Positions 9,424-18,652 of a DNA stretch of 42,358 nt are shown here, piece after piece. Both the position numbers and the translations under genes were made by a program. Source of the DNA: Methanosarcinales archaeon (GTDB lineage: Archaea; Halobacteriota; Syntropharchaeia; Alkanophagales; Methanospirareceae); assembly GCA_025464325.1 (NCBI GenBank), contig JAODGH010000021.1:33145-75502 (forward strand), given 5' to 3'. Below the pieces are notes generated by a model that was not told the DNA's origin, made no database searches, and worked only from the letters and a program-made list of their open reading frames with translations. Position 1 is the first letter of the stretch. Each line of letters starts with the position of its first letter.

Positions 9424-10650
9424 ATGAGCATTGAAATGGACGATCAGGAGCTGATTGACCGATTAGTCAGGCGAGAGCTGAAGTTTCATGAATTGACGAG
9501 GTATGTAGATGCGAGCAAAGCGGCGGAATTGAGACGGCGGGCGCTGGAATCGATTACAGGTGCCGGGTTGAGAGATGTGGGTGTCTTCTCTTTTGATGCC
9601 GATAGGGCGGAGAAGGCGAATATAGAGAATCTCATTGGTGCTGCGCAGGTACCGATGGGTGTTGCTGGCCCCGTAGAGGTAAAGGGCAGCTATGCCGAGG
9701 GCGCTTATTATATACCGCTGGCAACGACCGAAGGTGCACTCGTTGCATCTGTCAATAGAGGCTGTACCGCGATAAACCGGTCGGGTGGTGCGGTCTCGTT
9801 TGTCATGCACGATGGTATGGCTCGTGCACCTGTATTGAGGGCTCGAAACATCGCACATGCACGTGAAGCACTCGAATTTATGAATAATAACCGTTCGAAG
9901 TTGAAAGAGATAGCCGAGTCAACCTCGCGGTATCTGATCATGGATGATATACAGAGCTGGCTTATCGGTTGTAACATTTTTATACGGATGGTTTATAAAA
10001 CCGGTGATGCTATGGGTATGAATATGGCGACCATCGCTACAGATGCGGTCATCAAGTTTTTAGAGTCTGAGTTGGGACTGGAACACGTGGCACTCAGCGG
10101 TAATATTTGCGTGGATAAGAAACCATCGGCTCTCAATCTCATACTGGGCAGAGGAAAGACGGTCATTTCCGAGGTACTGCTGAATCGCGAGGTGGTGACC
10201 GGGCTGTTGAAGACCACGCCGGAGAAGATGGCTGAACTGGTATACCGTAAATGCTGGGTCGGGAGCGCTTTAGCTGCTTCGTACGGGTTCAATGCACAGT
10301 TCGCGAATATAATTGCTGCGGTATTCATTGCCACGGGTCAGGATGCCGCACACGTGGTTGAAGGTTCACAGGGCTTCACCACAGCGGAGCTCACCGATGA
10401 CGGCGATCTCCTGTTTTCTGTTACGCTGCCATCGCTACAGGTCGGTACGGTCGGTGGAGGCACTGCACTGGGAACGCAGAAGGAGGCTCTTCAGCTGATT
10501 GGTGTCTATGGTGCGGGCGATCCGCCGGGTACGAACGCGATGAAGTTCGCGGAGATCGTAGGTGCTGCGGTACTGGCAGGGGAAGTCTCACTTATCGGCG
10601 CGTTAGCTGCGAGACATCTCTCGGAGGCGCATCAACGGTTGAATCGATAA
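9424..10650 (+). CDS. hmgA: 3-hydroxy-3-methylglutaryl-CoA reductase (NADPH, class I)
   Basis: 408 aa; ENLIGAAQVPMGVAGPVEVKG, TTEGALVASVNRGC, TGQDAAHVVEGSQ, LPSLQVGTVGGGT. Confidence 0.97.
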   Translation: MSIEMDDQELIDRLVRRELKFHELTRYVDASKAAELRRRALESITGAGLRDVGVFSFDADRAEKANIENLIGAAQVPMGVAGPVEVKGSYAEGAYYIPLATTEGALVASVNRGCTAINRSGGAVSFVMHDGMARAPVLRARNIAHAREALEFMNNNRSKLKEIAESTSRYLIMDDIQSWLIGCNIFIRMVYKTGDAMGMNMATIATDAVIKFLESELGLEHVALSGNICVDKKPSALNLILGRGKTVISEVLLNREVVTGLLKTTPEKMAELVYRKCWVGSALAASYGFNAQFANIIAAVFIATGQDAAHVVEGSQGFTTAELTDDGDLLFSVTLPSLQVGTVGGGTALGTQKEALQLIGVYGAGDPPGTNAMKFAEIVGAAVLAGEVSLIGALAARHLSEAHQRLNR

Positions 10651-10688
10651 AGATAAAGTTTATGATAGTATATCAGCAATAGGTAAGA

Positions 10689-11789
10689 TTGATGACAGGA
10701 GAAGAGCTGCTTCTTATGATTCCGGGTCCGGTGCCGTTACTGCCACGCATACGGGAGGCGATGTCACGACCGATGATATACCATCGTGGCGAAGAGTTCG
10801 GTGAGATGTACAGGGAGATAGTGGATGGATTGAAGTGGATATTTCAGACGAAGAACGACCTGTTTGTTATGAGCGGTTCGGGTACATGTGCGATGGAAGC
10901 GGCTGTGGGTAATCTGCTTCGCACTGATACGCCCGCCGTATGCATAGTGAACGGCAAATTTGGCGAGCGACTGGTTGAGATAGGGCATAGATACAGCACC
11001 AATGTACGTGCCGTTGAGTTCGAATGGGGCGGTTCGATCGAACTTGATGCGGTGAAAGCAGCGATGGATGAGGTGCAACCTCAGGTTGTTACAATGGTAC
11101 ATAACGAGACCTCAACAGGTATCCTCAATCCTGCAGAGGCTATTGCGAAACTCGCACGTGAGTACGATGCGCTCTTCGTGCTGGATTGTATCACATCGAT
11201 AGGCGGCTACAATGTGCCAATAGATCAGTGGGGTGTGGATATTGCCATTACGGGCTCGCAGAAATGTCTCGGTGCACCTCCGGGTATATCGGCGATATCT
11301 ATTAGCGACAGAGCATGGGCACTTATGGAAGCTAATAGCAGCAGGAGACCGTATTACATGGACCTCATCGCATATAGAGACAGTTATGATAAATTCCAGA
11401 CGCCCTACACGCCCGCATTACCGCTATTCTTCGCACTGCATGAGGCACTGGAGGTGATAAGAGAAGAAGGCATGGTAAAACGGATAGAGCGGCATCGGCT
11501 GCTGGCAGATACTGTTCGTAATGCGATCGACGCGATGGGGCTTAGTTTGTTTCCGAAGTTGAACGAAGTGAGCGAGTATTCGAATACGGTCACTGCAGTG
11601 AATGTGCCCGAGTGGCTTGATGACGCGAGTCTGAGAGCGGGTATGAGAGAGCGGGGTGTGATGGTTGCCGGTGGTCAGGGCAGGCTGAAGGGCAGGATAT
11701 TCCGAATAGCGACGATGGGTAACATAACAGAACGAGAGGTATCAAGAACGATACAGGCACTGGACAGTACACTTAAGGAGCACAGGTAG
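10689..11789 (+). CDS. Class V aminotransferase (alanine-glyoxylate / serine-pyruvate aminotransferase family)
   Basis: 366 aa; [62 protein letters not shown]; first codon TTG, ATG at 10692. Confidence 0.9.
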   Translation: MMTGEELLLMIPGPVPLLPRIREAMSRPMIYHRGEEFGEMYREIVDGLKWIFQTKNDLFVMSGSGTCAMEAAVGNLLRTDTPAVCIVNGKFGERLVEIGHRYSTNVRAVEFEWGGSIELDAVKAAMDEVQPQVVTMVHNETSTGILNPAEAIAKLAREYDALFVLDCITSIGGYNVPIDQWGVDIAITGSQKCLGAPPGISAISISDRAWALMEANSSRRPYYMDLIAYRDSYDKFQTPYTPALPLFFALHEALEVIREEGMVKRIERHRLLADTVRNAIDAMGLSLFPKLNEVSEYSNTVTAVNVPEWLDDASLRAGMRERGVMVAGGQGRLKGRIFRIATMGNITEREVSRTIQALDSTLKEHR

Positions 11790-11794
11790 AAGAG

Positions 11795-12253
11795 ATGAAG
11801 AAAGAGCTTAAGGTGATACCGATAAAAAACGGTACGGTGATTGACCACATCACGGGTGGTCAGGCGCTAAATGTACTCCGTATATTGGGCATCAATGCAA
11901 AGACTGACGCGGTTGTCAGCGTTGTTATGAACGTAAGGAGTGGAAAGATGGGCAGGAAGGATATAGTGAAGGTGGAAGATAGGGAATTGAAGCCCGACGA
12001 GGTGGACAAAATCGCGCTTATCGCACCAAACGCCACGATAAACATAATACGCAATTTTGAGGTGGTAGAAAAGCACAAGGTATACCTGCCAGAGGTGATA
12101 GAGGGTATAATGCGATGTTCGAACCCGAATTGCATATCTAACTCAGAACGTGAGCCGGTCGTACCGAAATTTATGACACTAAGTGCCGATCCGCCGAGGT
12201 TCCGGTGTTTCTATTGTGAGAGGATAATAGAGGACGTTTCGGGTTATATATAA
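11795..12253 (+). CDS. pyrI: Aspartate carbamoyltransferase regulatory subunit
   Basis: 152 aa; [31 protein letters not shown]...FRCFYCERI zinc site. Confidence 0.96.
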   Translation: MKKELKVIPIKNGTVIDHITGGQALNVLRILGINAKTDAVVSVVMNVRSGKMGRKDIVKVEDRELKPDEVDKIALIAPNATINIIRNFEVVEKHKVYLPEVIEGIMRCSNPNCISNSEREPVVPKFMTLSADPPRFRCFYCERIIEDVSGYI

Positions 12254-12277
12254 ATAAATAGGTGCAAATAAGAGATG

Positions 12278-12351
12278 GGGGCAGTAGGGTAGCCAGGTTA
12301 TCCTCGTGGCTTTGGGAGCCATGGACCCCAGTTCGAATCTGGGCTGCCCCA
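12278..12351 (+). tRNA. tRNA-Pro (anticodon TGG)
   Basis: GGGGCAG/CTGCCCC acceptor, anticodon arm GTGGC-TTTGGGA-GCCAT, T arm ACCCCAGTTCGAATCTGGGCT. Confidence 0.93.
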
Positions 12352-12390
12352 TTGATCTTCCCTCTGTATTTCTTTATTTCTTCTCTGAAG

Positions 12391-13443
12391 TCAACATATC
12401 AGTTTCTGCTGTCTACAGTCCAGTAACGACAGTTTCGCGACCCGAACACCGACCAGCCTTATCTTATCATCTTTTGAAACATCCACCAGCCTTAGCAGCT
12501 CTTTCGCTACACACTTGAGCGTAGCCAGGTCGGAATGAAACGTTTTTAGCGTCCTTGATCTCGTTATCAGCCTGAAATTGGAATATTTGACCTTTATCGA
12601 TACGATTTTGAATACAAAACCGTTAAGTGCCCGATGGACCTCCTCAGCCAGTTCCTCGACCTGTCTCTCTAACGTCGCTATATCATCGGTATCCTTCGCC
12701 AGCGTTCTCTCACGGCTCAGTGACTTCCGCTCCCGGTTCGGCACCACCTCGCTATCATCTATACCTCTCGCAATACGATGTAGCCGCCTGCCATGTTTGC
12801 CCAGTCGTGATACAAGCAACTGAACATCACAGTTTGCGAGCTGTTCTATCCGTGTGATGCCCATATGTTTCAATACTTTCTCTGTTTTTGGACCCACACC
12901 CGGGATACAGACCACCGGTAATTGTGCGAGAAACTCTTTCGCATGCTCAACCACCGTGAGACCGTTGGGCTTCTTAAAATCAGAAGCTATCTTCGCCACT
13001 ATCTTGTTTGGCGCAATACCAATAGAACATGAAAGTTGTTGCTTATCCCATATCTCCTTCTTTATTCGTTCGGCATACATGCGAGCCTCTTCCCAGGTTC
13101 GCACCTTTGTCGTGATATCGAGGAACGCTTCATCTATACTCACCTGCTCCATTTTGTCGGCATAACCACGTAGAATATCCATTATTGCCGCAGATACACG
13201 TCTGTACAACTCCATGTTCACCGGCAGGAACTTCGCACCTGGACACAGCCTGTACGCCTGCGATAGTGCCATTGCCGAATGTATTCCGTACTTACGTGCT
13301 TCATATGAGCATGTGCTCACAACACCCCTTGCCCTGTCCGCACTCCCAACAACCACCGGTAGTCCCTTCAGCTCCGGATGTTCTCTCATCTCTATCGCGG
13401 AGAAGAAGCTGTCCATATCTACATGCAGTATTACTCGTCGCAT
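12391..13443 (-). CDS. dinB: DNA polymerase IV (Y family)
   Basis: 350 aa; ILHVDMDSFFSAIEMREHPELKGLPVVVG, CSYEARKYGIHSAM, SIDEAFLDIT, SIGIAPNKIVAKIASDFKKPNG. Confidence 0.95.
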   Translation of the reverse strand: MRRVILHVDMDSFFSAIEMREHPELKGLPVVVGSADRARGVVSTCSYEARKYGIHSAMALSQAYRLCPGAKFLPVNMELYRRVSAAIMDILRGYADKMEQVSIDEAFLDITTKVRTWEEARMYAERIKKEIWDKQQLSCSIGIAPNKIVAKIASDFKKPNGLTVVEHAKEFLAQLPVVCIPGVGPKTEKVLKHMGITRIEQLANCDVQLLVSRLGKHGRRLHRIARGIDDSEVVPNRERKSLSRERTLAKDTDDIATLERQVEELAEEVHRALNGFVFKIVSIKVKYSNFRLITRSRTLKTFHSDLATLKCVAKELLRLVDVSKDDKIRLVGVRVAKLSLLDCRQQKLIC

Positions 13444-14480
13444 CTCTCCTTATCCTGATCCGCAGCAAAATTATCACTCTCACGTGCTGTACCAGATATG
13501 ATATCATATTCATCGTATATGCTGCCAACTATCACCTCCAGCAGGTCTTCCAGGCAGACCAGCCCCGCCGTCTTGCCCCGTTTATCTATAACTATCGCGA
13601 TATGCACCCTGCCACGCTGAAATTCCTTGAGTAAATCATCCACCCGCTTCGTATCAGGTATCAGATATGGCGGTTTCATCAGCTCCCTGATCTCGCCCCT
13701 ATTTATCAGCAGGTCTTTCGCATACAGTATGCCAACAATATTATCCTCCGTTCGCTCGAATACCGGTATCCTGGAATAACCTGTTCGTTTTATCAGCTCT
13801 ACAGCATCTTCTACGCTCTGATTCACTTCCAGACACGCCATCTTATCTTTTGGCGTCATCACGTTCTTTACCGTGATCTCATCGAGCCGTAATACGCCCT
13901 CCATCATCTCTTTCTCATCCTCTTCGATCGCTCCTTCCTCCTCACCTATCTCCAGTAGCGTCTCCATCTCCTCCTCGGTCAGCACGTGCTTCTTATACCG
14001 CTCCATACCCATAAATCGTTCTAAAACGGAGGTGATCGCCGAAAGCGCGACGATAACCGGTCTGAATATGTAAGCCATGATCCTTATCGGTCTGGATACG
14101 ATGATAGAAATTCGTTCTGCATGACGGACCGCGATAGTCTTTGGCAGTATCTCTGCAAATGTGAGTATCAAAAAAGTCATTACTCCGGTCGCAATCGCAA
14201 CGCCGTAATTGCCAAAGAACTCGATCGCAATCGATGTTGCCAGGGCTGAGGCTGCTATGTTCACTATGTTATTACCGATAAGTACAGTGGTGAGCATCGC
14301 TTCCTGTTGATCCATCAGCTCGTCTATCTCTTTCGCACCTTTTACTCCCTGTTTCACCAGCGCCCTCGCCCGTACCTTGCCGATAGCTATCAAGGCAGTC
14401 TCAGAACCCGAGAAGAAACCGGACAGAAGCAGCAGAAGGAATAAGATCAATAGTTTCACGCCAAGGAGTGATAATAACAC
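13431..14480 (-). CDS. CNNM/CorC-type hemolysin-like membrane protein with CBS domains
   Basis: 349 aa; FFSGSETALIAIGKVRARALV, TLLEIGEEEGAIEEDEKEMMEGVLRLDEITVKNVMTPK, CBS-pair. Confidence 0.9.
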   Translation of the reverse strand: MLLSLLGVKLLILFLLLLLSGFFSGSETALIAIGKVRARALVKQGVKGAKEIDELMDQQEAMLTTVLIGNNIVNIAASALATSIAIEFFGNYGVAIATGVMTFLILTFAEILPKTIAVRHAERISIIVSRPIRIMAYIFRPVIVALSAITSVLERFMGMERYKKHVLTEEEMETLLEIGEEEGAIEEDEKEMMEGVLRLDEITVKNVMTPKDKMACLEVNQSVEDAVELIKRTGYSRIPVFERTEDNIVGILYAKDLLINRGEIRELMKPPYLIPDTKRVDDLLKEFQRGRVHIAIVIDKRGKTAGLVCLEDLLEVIVGSIYDEYDIISGTARESDNFAADQDKERCDE

Positions 14481-14523
14481 CTTACTCTGTTCCCTCCCCT
14501 CTTAATATGTATGATCTTCGCAT

Positions 14524-15495
14524 TTAAAAAGTTTTCGCTGTACCTATCTTCGCTCTTATAGGTGCTAACAGCTCATTCAAATATCTTATTGCATTCTGCT
14601 TCAGGTCCTGTGGATGTAACTTACCAGCCATGTAATCTCGTTCAAGGTCATCATAGCTGTTATATACCACATCACCACCATATTCAGGCTTGCGTTCTAT
14701 TTTAACTGCCTCCATGTTCGCGAAAATGGCATACCGATAGATATGCAATACCGGATTACCCTCAACGACTTTAGGAGGGCAGAATGCCGATTTTAGCTTG
14801 CGCTCTATATCGGTCTCAGACTCGTGTATGGATATGTAGTTGCCAAGTGAAGAGGACATCTTCGCACCATCCAGCCCTATCAGCAACGGTGTGTGTATGC
14901 ATATCGGTGTTTTAAGCCCGAGTTTTGGCAGGTTCTCCCGTGCAAGCATATGTATCTTACGCTGGTCTATACCCCCTATCGCAATGTCTATATCCAGATA
15001 TGCGATATCCATAGCTTGCATCAACGGGTAGAGCATCTGTGATACCTTACGATCTGTCTTACTGCGTGATAACTCATCCATACTCCTCATCGCTCGTTTC
15101 TCGGTCGTCACCGTCGCCAGCCTCAATACATCCAGCATGTATTCTGAGTCCAGTTGAAAAGAGGAACCCAGTATGTATTCGGTATCCTCGCTAAGACCTG
15201 CAGCAGCAAAGCACCGCTGGTTGTAATCTGCGACCGCTCTTATATGTTCGATATCTCCTTTCTCGTTCAGGTACGCATGTAAATCAGCAAGAAGCACGAT
15301 GATATGCACCCCTATGCTCTGCAGCTCTTTCAATTTCGTTATCAATGGTAGATGTCCGATATGAACACTGCCACTCGGTTCAAAGCCCACATACGCCCTC
15401 AGTTTACTGGCTGATCCCAGAGCAGATTCCAGTTCCGGCTCCGTCACTACCTCCTCCACGTTCTTTATCAGCATCTCCATCGGTGACTCTGTCAT
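14524..15495 (-). CDS. tyrS: Tyrosyl-tRNA synthetase (archaeal type)
   Basis: 323 aa; YVGFEPSGSVHIGHLPLITKL (HIGH), AKMSSSLGN (KMSKS-like), YPLMQAMDIAYLDIDIAIGGIDQRKIHMLARE. Confidence 0.95.
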   Translation of the reverse strand: MTESPMEMLIKNVEEVVTEPELESALGSASKLRAYVGFEPSGSVHIGHLPLITKLKELQSIGVHIIVLLADLHAYLNEKGDIEHIRAVADYNQRCFAAAGLSEDTEYILGSSFQLDSEYMLDVLRLATVTTEKRAMRSMDELSRSKTDRKVSQMLYPLMQAMDIAYLDIDIAIGGIDQRKIHMLARENLPKLGLKTPICIHTPLLIGLDGAKMSSSLGNYISIHESETDIERKLKSAFCPPKVVEGNPVLHIYRYAIFANMEAVKIERKPEYGGDVVYNSYDDLERDYMAGKLHPQDLKQNAIRYLNELLAPIRAKIGTAKTF

Positions 15496-15520
15496 CTTCT
15501 TTTCTTATTCGTCCCAATTA

Positions 15521-15604
15521 TGCGGAGGGGGAGATTCGAACTCCCGAACCCCTGCGGGATGAGGCCCTGAACCTCACGCCTTTGTCCAACTCGGCAACCT
15601 CCGC
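15521..15604 (-). tRNA. tRNA-Leu (anticodon CAG)
   Basis: Reverse strand GCGGAGGTTGCCGAGTTGGACAAAGGCGTGAGGTTCAGGGCCTCATCCCGCAGGGGTTCGGGAGTTCGAATCTCCCCCTCCGCA; anticodon loop TTCAGGG in TGAGG/CCTCA stem, long variable arm. Confidence 0.92.
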
Positions 15605-15748
15605 ATCTCTATATCGATACTTCTATCTATAACTAACATTTAATAAAGTACATGAATTTGAATATGTGCTTCCTCTTATTCACACTGCAAACATGCCTTT
15701 ACTACCAGCACCAGCAGCAGCACCGCAACTTACGCCGATAACGATAAG

Positions 15749-16738
15749 ATGATGAAGACGGAAGATCCAAGGGAAAGATGTAAATTGTCTAAAGCTCCGG
15801 CATACACCGACCCCCGATTCGGATGTGAACCTGAGAGGCGTCCGATGCGCGAGTATATCGAGAAAGGTGTTGTTGTTATAGATAAACCACCGGGTCCCAC
15901 CTCTCATGAGGTTGTCTCCTGGGTCAGGGATATATTAGCGGTGAGCAAAGCCGCACATACCGGTACACTTGATCCTAAAGTCTCGGGTGTATTGCCGGTA
16001 CTGCTCGCTGTGGCGACGAAATTGACCGGTATATTTCATGCTGATAAGGAATACGTATGCTTGATGAAACTGCATGGCGATGTGAACGAGGCGCGGGTGC
16101 GGGAAGTAGCGGCTGAATTCACCGGTAAGATCTACCAGCGTCCTCCATTGAAATCCGCGGTCAGGCGACGAGTGCGGATAAGAACCGTGCATTACATAGA
16201 TATAAAGGAGATAGAGGGCAGAGAGGTATTGATGATCGTTGGCTGTGAAGCCGGTACATATATAAGGATGCTCTGCCATCACATCGGGCTGGCTCTTGGT
16301 GTGGGTGCGCACATGGCACAGTTGAGACGTACAAAGTCGTTGCCCTTCGATGAGTCGGACATGACAACGTTGCAGGACCTTAAAGACGCGTATGTGTTAT
16401 ACGAGGAGGGTGAAGAAGGCTTTCTACGGGAACTCATTATCCCGATGGAACACACACTCGGGCATCTTCGGTGTATAATTGTTAAAGATACCGCGGTTGA
16501 TGCTCTCTGTCATGGTGCGAATCTCGCCGTGCCCGGAATATCGCGTATAGAAGATGGAATAAATATAGGTGAGCAGGTAGTTATATATACAAATAAGGGC
16601 GAAGCGGTGTGTATGGGCAGGGCATTGATGAGCTCGGATGAGATGCTCAGGGCAGAAGAGGGGATATGTGTGGATACGGATCGGGTGTTTATGGCGCCCG
16701 GGACGTACATGCGTGTATGGAAATGCCGAGGTGGCTGA
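15749..16738 (+). CDS. cbf5: tRNA/rRNA pseudouridine synthase Cbf5 (H/ACA RNP catalytic subunit)
   Basis: 329 aa; GVVVIDKPPGPTSHEVVSWVRDIL...AAHTGTLDPKVSGVLPV (catalytic Asp), C-terminal PUA-like region; a later in-frame start near 15845 is also possible. Confidence 0.93.
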   Translation: MMKTEDPRERCKLSKAPAYTDPRFGCEPERRPMREYIEKGVVVIDKPPGPTSHEVVSWVRDILAVSKAAHTGTLDPKVSGVLPVLLAVATKLTGIFHADKEYVCLMKLHGDVNEARVREVAAEFTGKIYQRPPLKSAVRRRVRIRTVHYIDIKEIEGREVLMIVGCEAGTYIRMLCHHIGLALGVGAHMAQLRRTKSLPFDESDMTTLQDLKDAYVLYEEGEEGFLRELIIPMEHTLGHLRCIIVKDTAVDALCHGANLAVPGISRIEDGINIGEQVVIYTNKGEAVCMGRALMSSDEMLRAEEGICVDTDRVFMAPGTYMRVWKCRGG

Positions 16739-16827
16739 GTGGTAAGGCGCAGGCCTGGAGTTCTCATGGTAGAACAGGTAGCCTGTGTTCCGAAAGGAAC
16801 TCAAGGGTTCAAATCCCTTCCTCGGCG
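16725..16827 (+). tRNA. tRNA-Ser (anticodon GGA) with a 19-nt intron in the anticodon loop
   Basis: GCCGAGG/CCTCGGC acceptor, T arm AAGGGTTCAAATCCCTT, long variable arm; anticodon stem CAGGC/GCCTG separated by 26 nt (CTGGAGTTCTCATGGTAGAACAGGTA) instead of 7. Confidence 0.88.
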
Positions 16828-16997
16828 TAGTTTCGTTATCTGCTGATCCGCTCTAAACCCGCCAACCACTCTGAATGATCCCGTTCATGTCGTCCAGCGT
16901 GAACAACCGATCGGCTCCTGCCAGGTTTTTATGCTGTATATCTATATGCTATGTAGAAGCGATCGTATCGTATAATAGCAAATAAAAATACCATAGC

Positions 16998-18644
16998 ATG
17001 ATGAGGATAGCACTCGCACAGATCAATCCCACGGTTGGAGATATTGAAGGTAACACGGCTAAGATAATAGATTACATAAGAGATGCACGAGCCAGGCACG
17101 TGGAGATGGTGATCTTCCCCGAACTTGCTATCACGGGCTACCCGCCGAAAGATTTATTATTGAAACCGTCATTCATCAATGCAAACCTAAAGGCATTTGA
17201 AGAGGTCCTGAACGAAACGGAAGGTATTTCCGTTATACTCGGGTTTGTTGACCGGACAGATGAGCCACCCGCACGTAACAGCCATATATCGGTGTTACCG
17301 GAGAATACCCTTTACAATGCCGCTGCGCTCATTCATGATCGGGAACTGATAGGTGTACAGCATAAGATGCAGCTACTGAACTACGATGTATTCGACGAGG
17401 GTCGATATTTCGTATCTGCGACTGAGAGCCGTGTATTCCGCCTGGAACATCCTGAACTCACGATAGGTATAAATCTCGGCGCGGATCTCTGGGTGGATGA
17501 GGCACTGGAGAGACGGGTGAGGCAGGGCGCGGAACTCATTGTGAACATATCGGCATCACCGTTCTACGCGGGTAAGAGCCGACAGAGAAGAGAACTGGTA
17601 GCGAGAAGAGCACGTGAGTACAGGGTACCCATCGCATATGTGAATTTGATAGGTGGTCAGGACGATCTGGTATTCGATGGCAGAAGCTGTATATTTGATG
17701 ATAATGGTGCATTGATCGCCGAAGGTGCACAATTTGAGGAGTGCCTTACGGTCTCTACACTGGACAGCACGCCGATAACGCCACAGTACGATGACCCGAT
17801 AAAAGAGATATATCTTGCATTGATACTGGGGATACGTGATTATGTGCGTAAGAACGGATTTGAGAAGGTCGTTATAGGGCTGAGTGGCGGTATAGACTCC
17901 GCTCTTACTGCCGCTCTGGCAACAGATGCACTCGGTGCACATAATGTTGTCGGTGTATCTATGCCGAGTGCGATAACCTCTCCTGCAAGTATAAATGATG
18001 CGAAGAAAATGGCTGAGAACCTCGGTATTGAGTTCAAGATCATACCGATCAATGACGCGGTTGATGCATACACGAGGATTCTCGCGCCTGTGTTCAAGGG
18101 TACCATGCCAGACACAACGGAAGAGAACATCCAGGCACGGATTCGCGGTAACATCCTGATGGCGTTATCCAACAAATTCGGTTATCTTGTTATCTCAACC
18201 GGGAACAAATCTGAACTCGCGGTTGGTTATTGCACCCTTTACGGTGATATGAGTGGCGGACTGGCTGCCATATCCGATGTACCGAAGACCACAGTTTACC
18301 AGCTCGCGAATTACATCAACAGAATGAAAGGGTGGGCGGTCATTCCAGATAGTATCATTGTTAAAGAGCCATCGGCGGAATTACGGATCGGGCAGAAGGA
18401 TACCGACACGTTACCACCTTATGATGTGCTGGACCCGATATTGCATGCATATATAGAGGAGAACAAGAGCAAGGAGGAGATAATCGCGATGGGGTTCGAT
18501 GCAGACGTGGTCAGCGAGGTTATATGGAAGGTGGACCACAACGAGTACAAGCGACAGCAGGCGCCGATAGGTATAAAGATAACACCAAAAGCCTTCGGCT
18601 CCGGTCGAAGAATGCCCATCACCAACAAATACATGGATGGGTGA
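16998..18644 (+). CDS. nadE: Glutamine-dependent NAD+ synthase (nitrilase-like amidase domain plus synthetase domain)
   Basis: 548 aa; IALAQINPTVGDIEGN, FPELAITGYPPKDLL, GLSGGIDSALTAALATDALG, STGNKSELAVGYCTLYGDMSGGLA. Confidence 0.96.
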   Translation: MMRIALAQINPTVGDIEGNTAKIIDYIRDARARHVEMVIFPELAITGYPPKDLLLKPSFINANLKAFEEVLNETEGISVILGFVDRTDEPPARNSHISVLPENTLYNAAALIHDRELIGVQHKMQLLNYDVFDEGRYFVSATESRVFRLEHPELTIGINLGADLWVDEALERRVRQGAELIVNISASPFYAGKSRQRRELVARRAREYRVPIAYVNLIGGQDDLVFDGRSCIFDDNGALIAEGAQFEECLTVSTLDSTPITPQYDDPIKEIYLALILGIRDYVRKNGFEKVVIGLSGGIDSALTAALATDALGAHNVVGVSMPSAITSPASINDAKKMAENLGIEFKIIPINDAVDAYTRILAPVFKGTMPDTTEENIQARIRGNILMALSNKFGYLVISTGNKSELAVGYCTLYGDMSGGLAAISDVPKTTVYQLANYINRMKGWAVIPDSIIVKEPSAELRIGQKDTDTLPPYDVLDPILHAYIEENKSKEEIIAMGFDADVVSEVIWKVDHNEYKRQQAPIGIKITPKAFGSGRRMPITNKYMDG

Positions 18645-18652
18645 GAGTGGTG

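Noticed and set aside
15345-15632. 95-aa plus-strand ORF across tRNA-Leu
   Set aside because: Antisense to tyrS start and the tRNA gene; no coding signature.
16830-16995. Possible C/D box sRNA between tRNA-Ser and nadE (CTGA and ATGAT-like words)
   Set aside because: No convincing RUGAUGA/CUGA pairs with correct spacing or terminal stem.
18524-18652. N-terminal extension of the DUF790 ORF
   Set aside because: Lies out of frame within the nadE 3' end; sequence is not DUF790-like.
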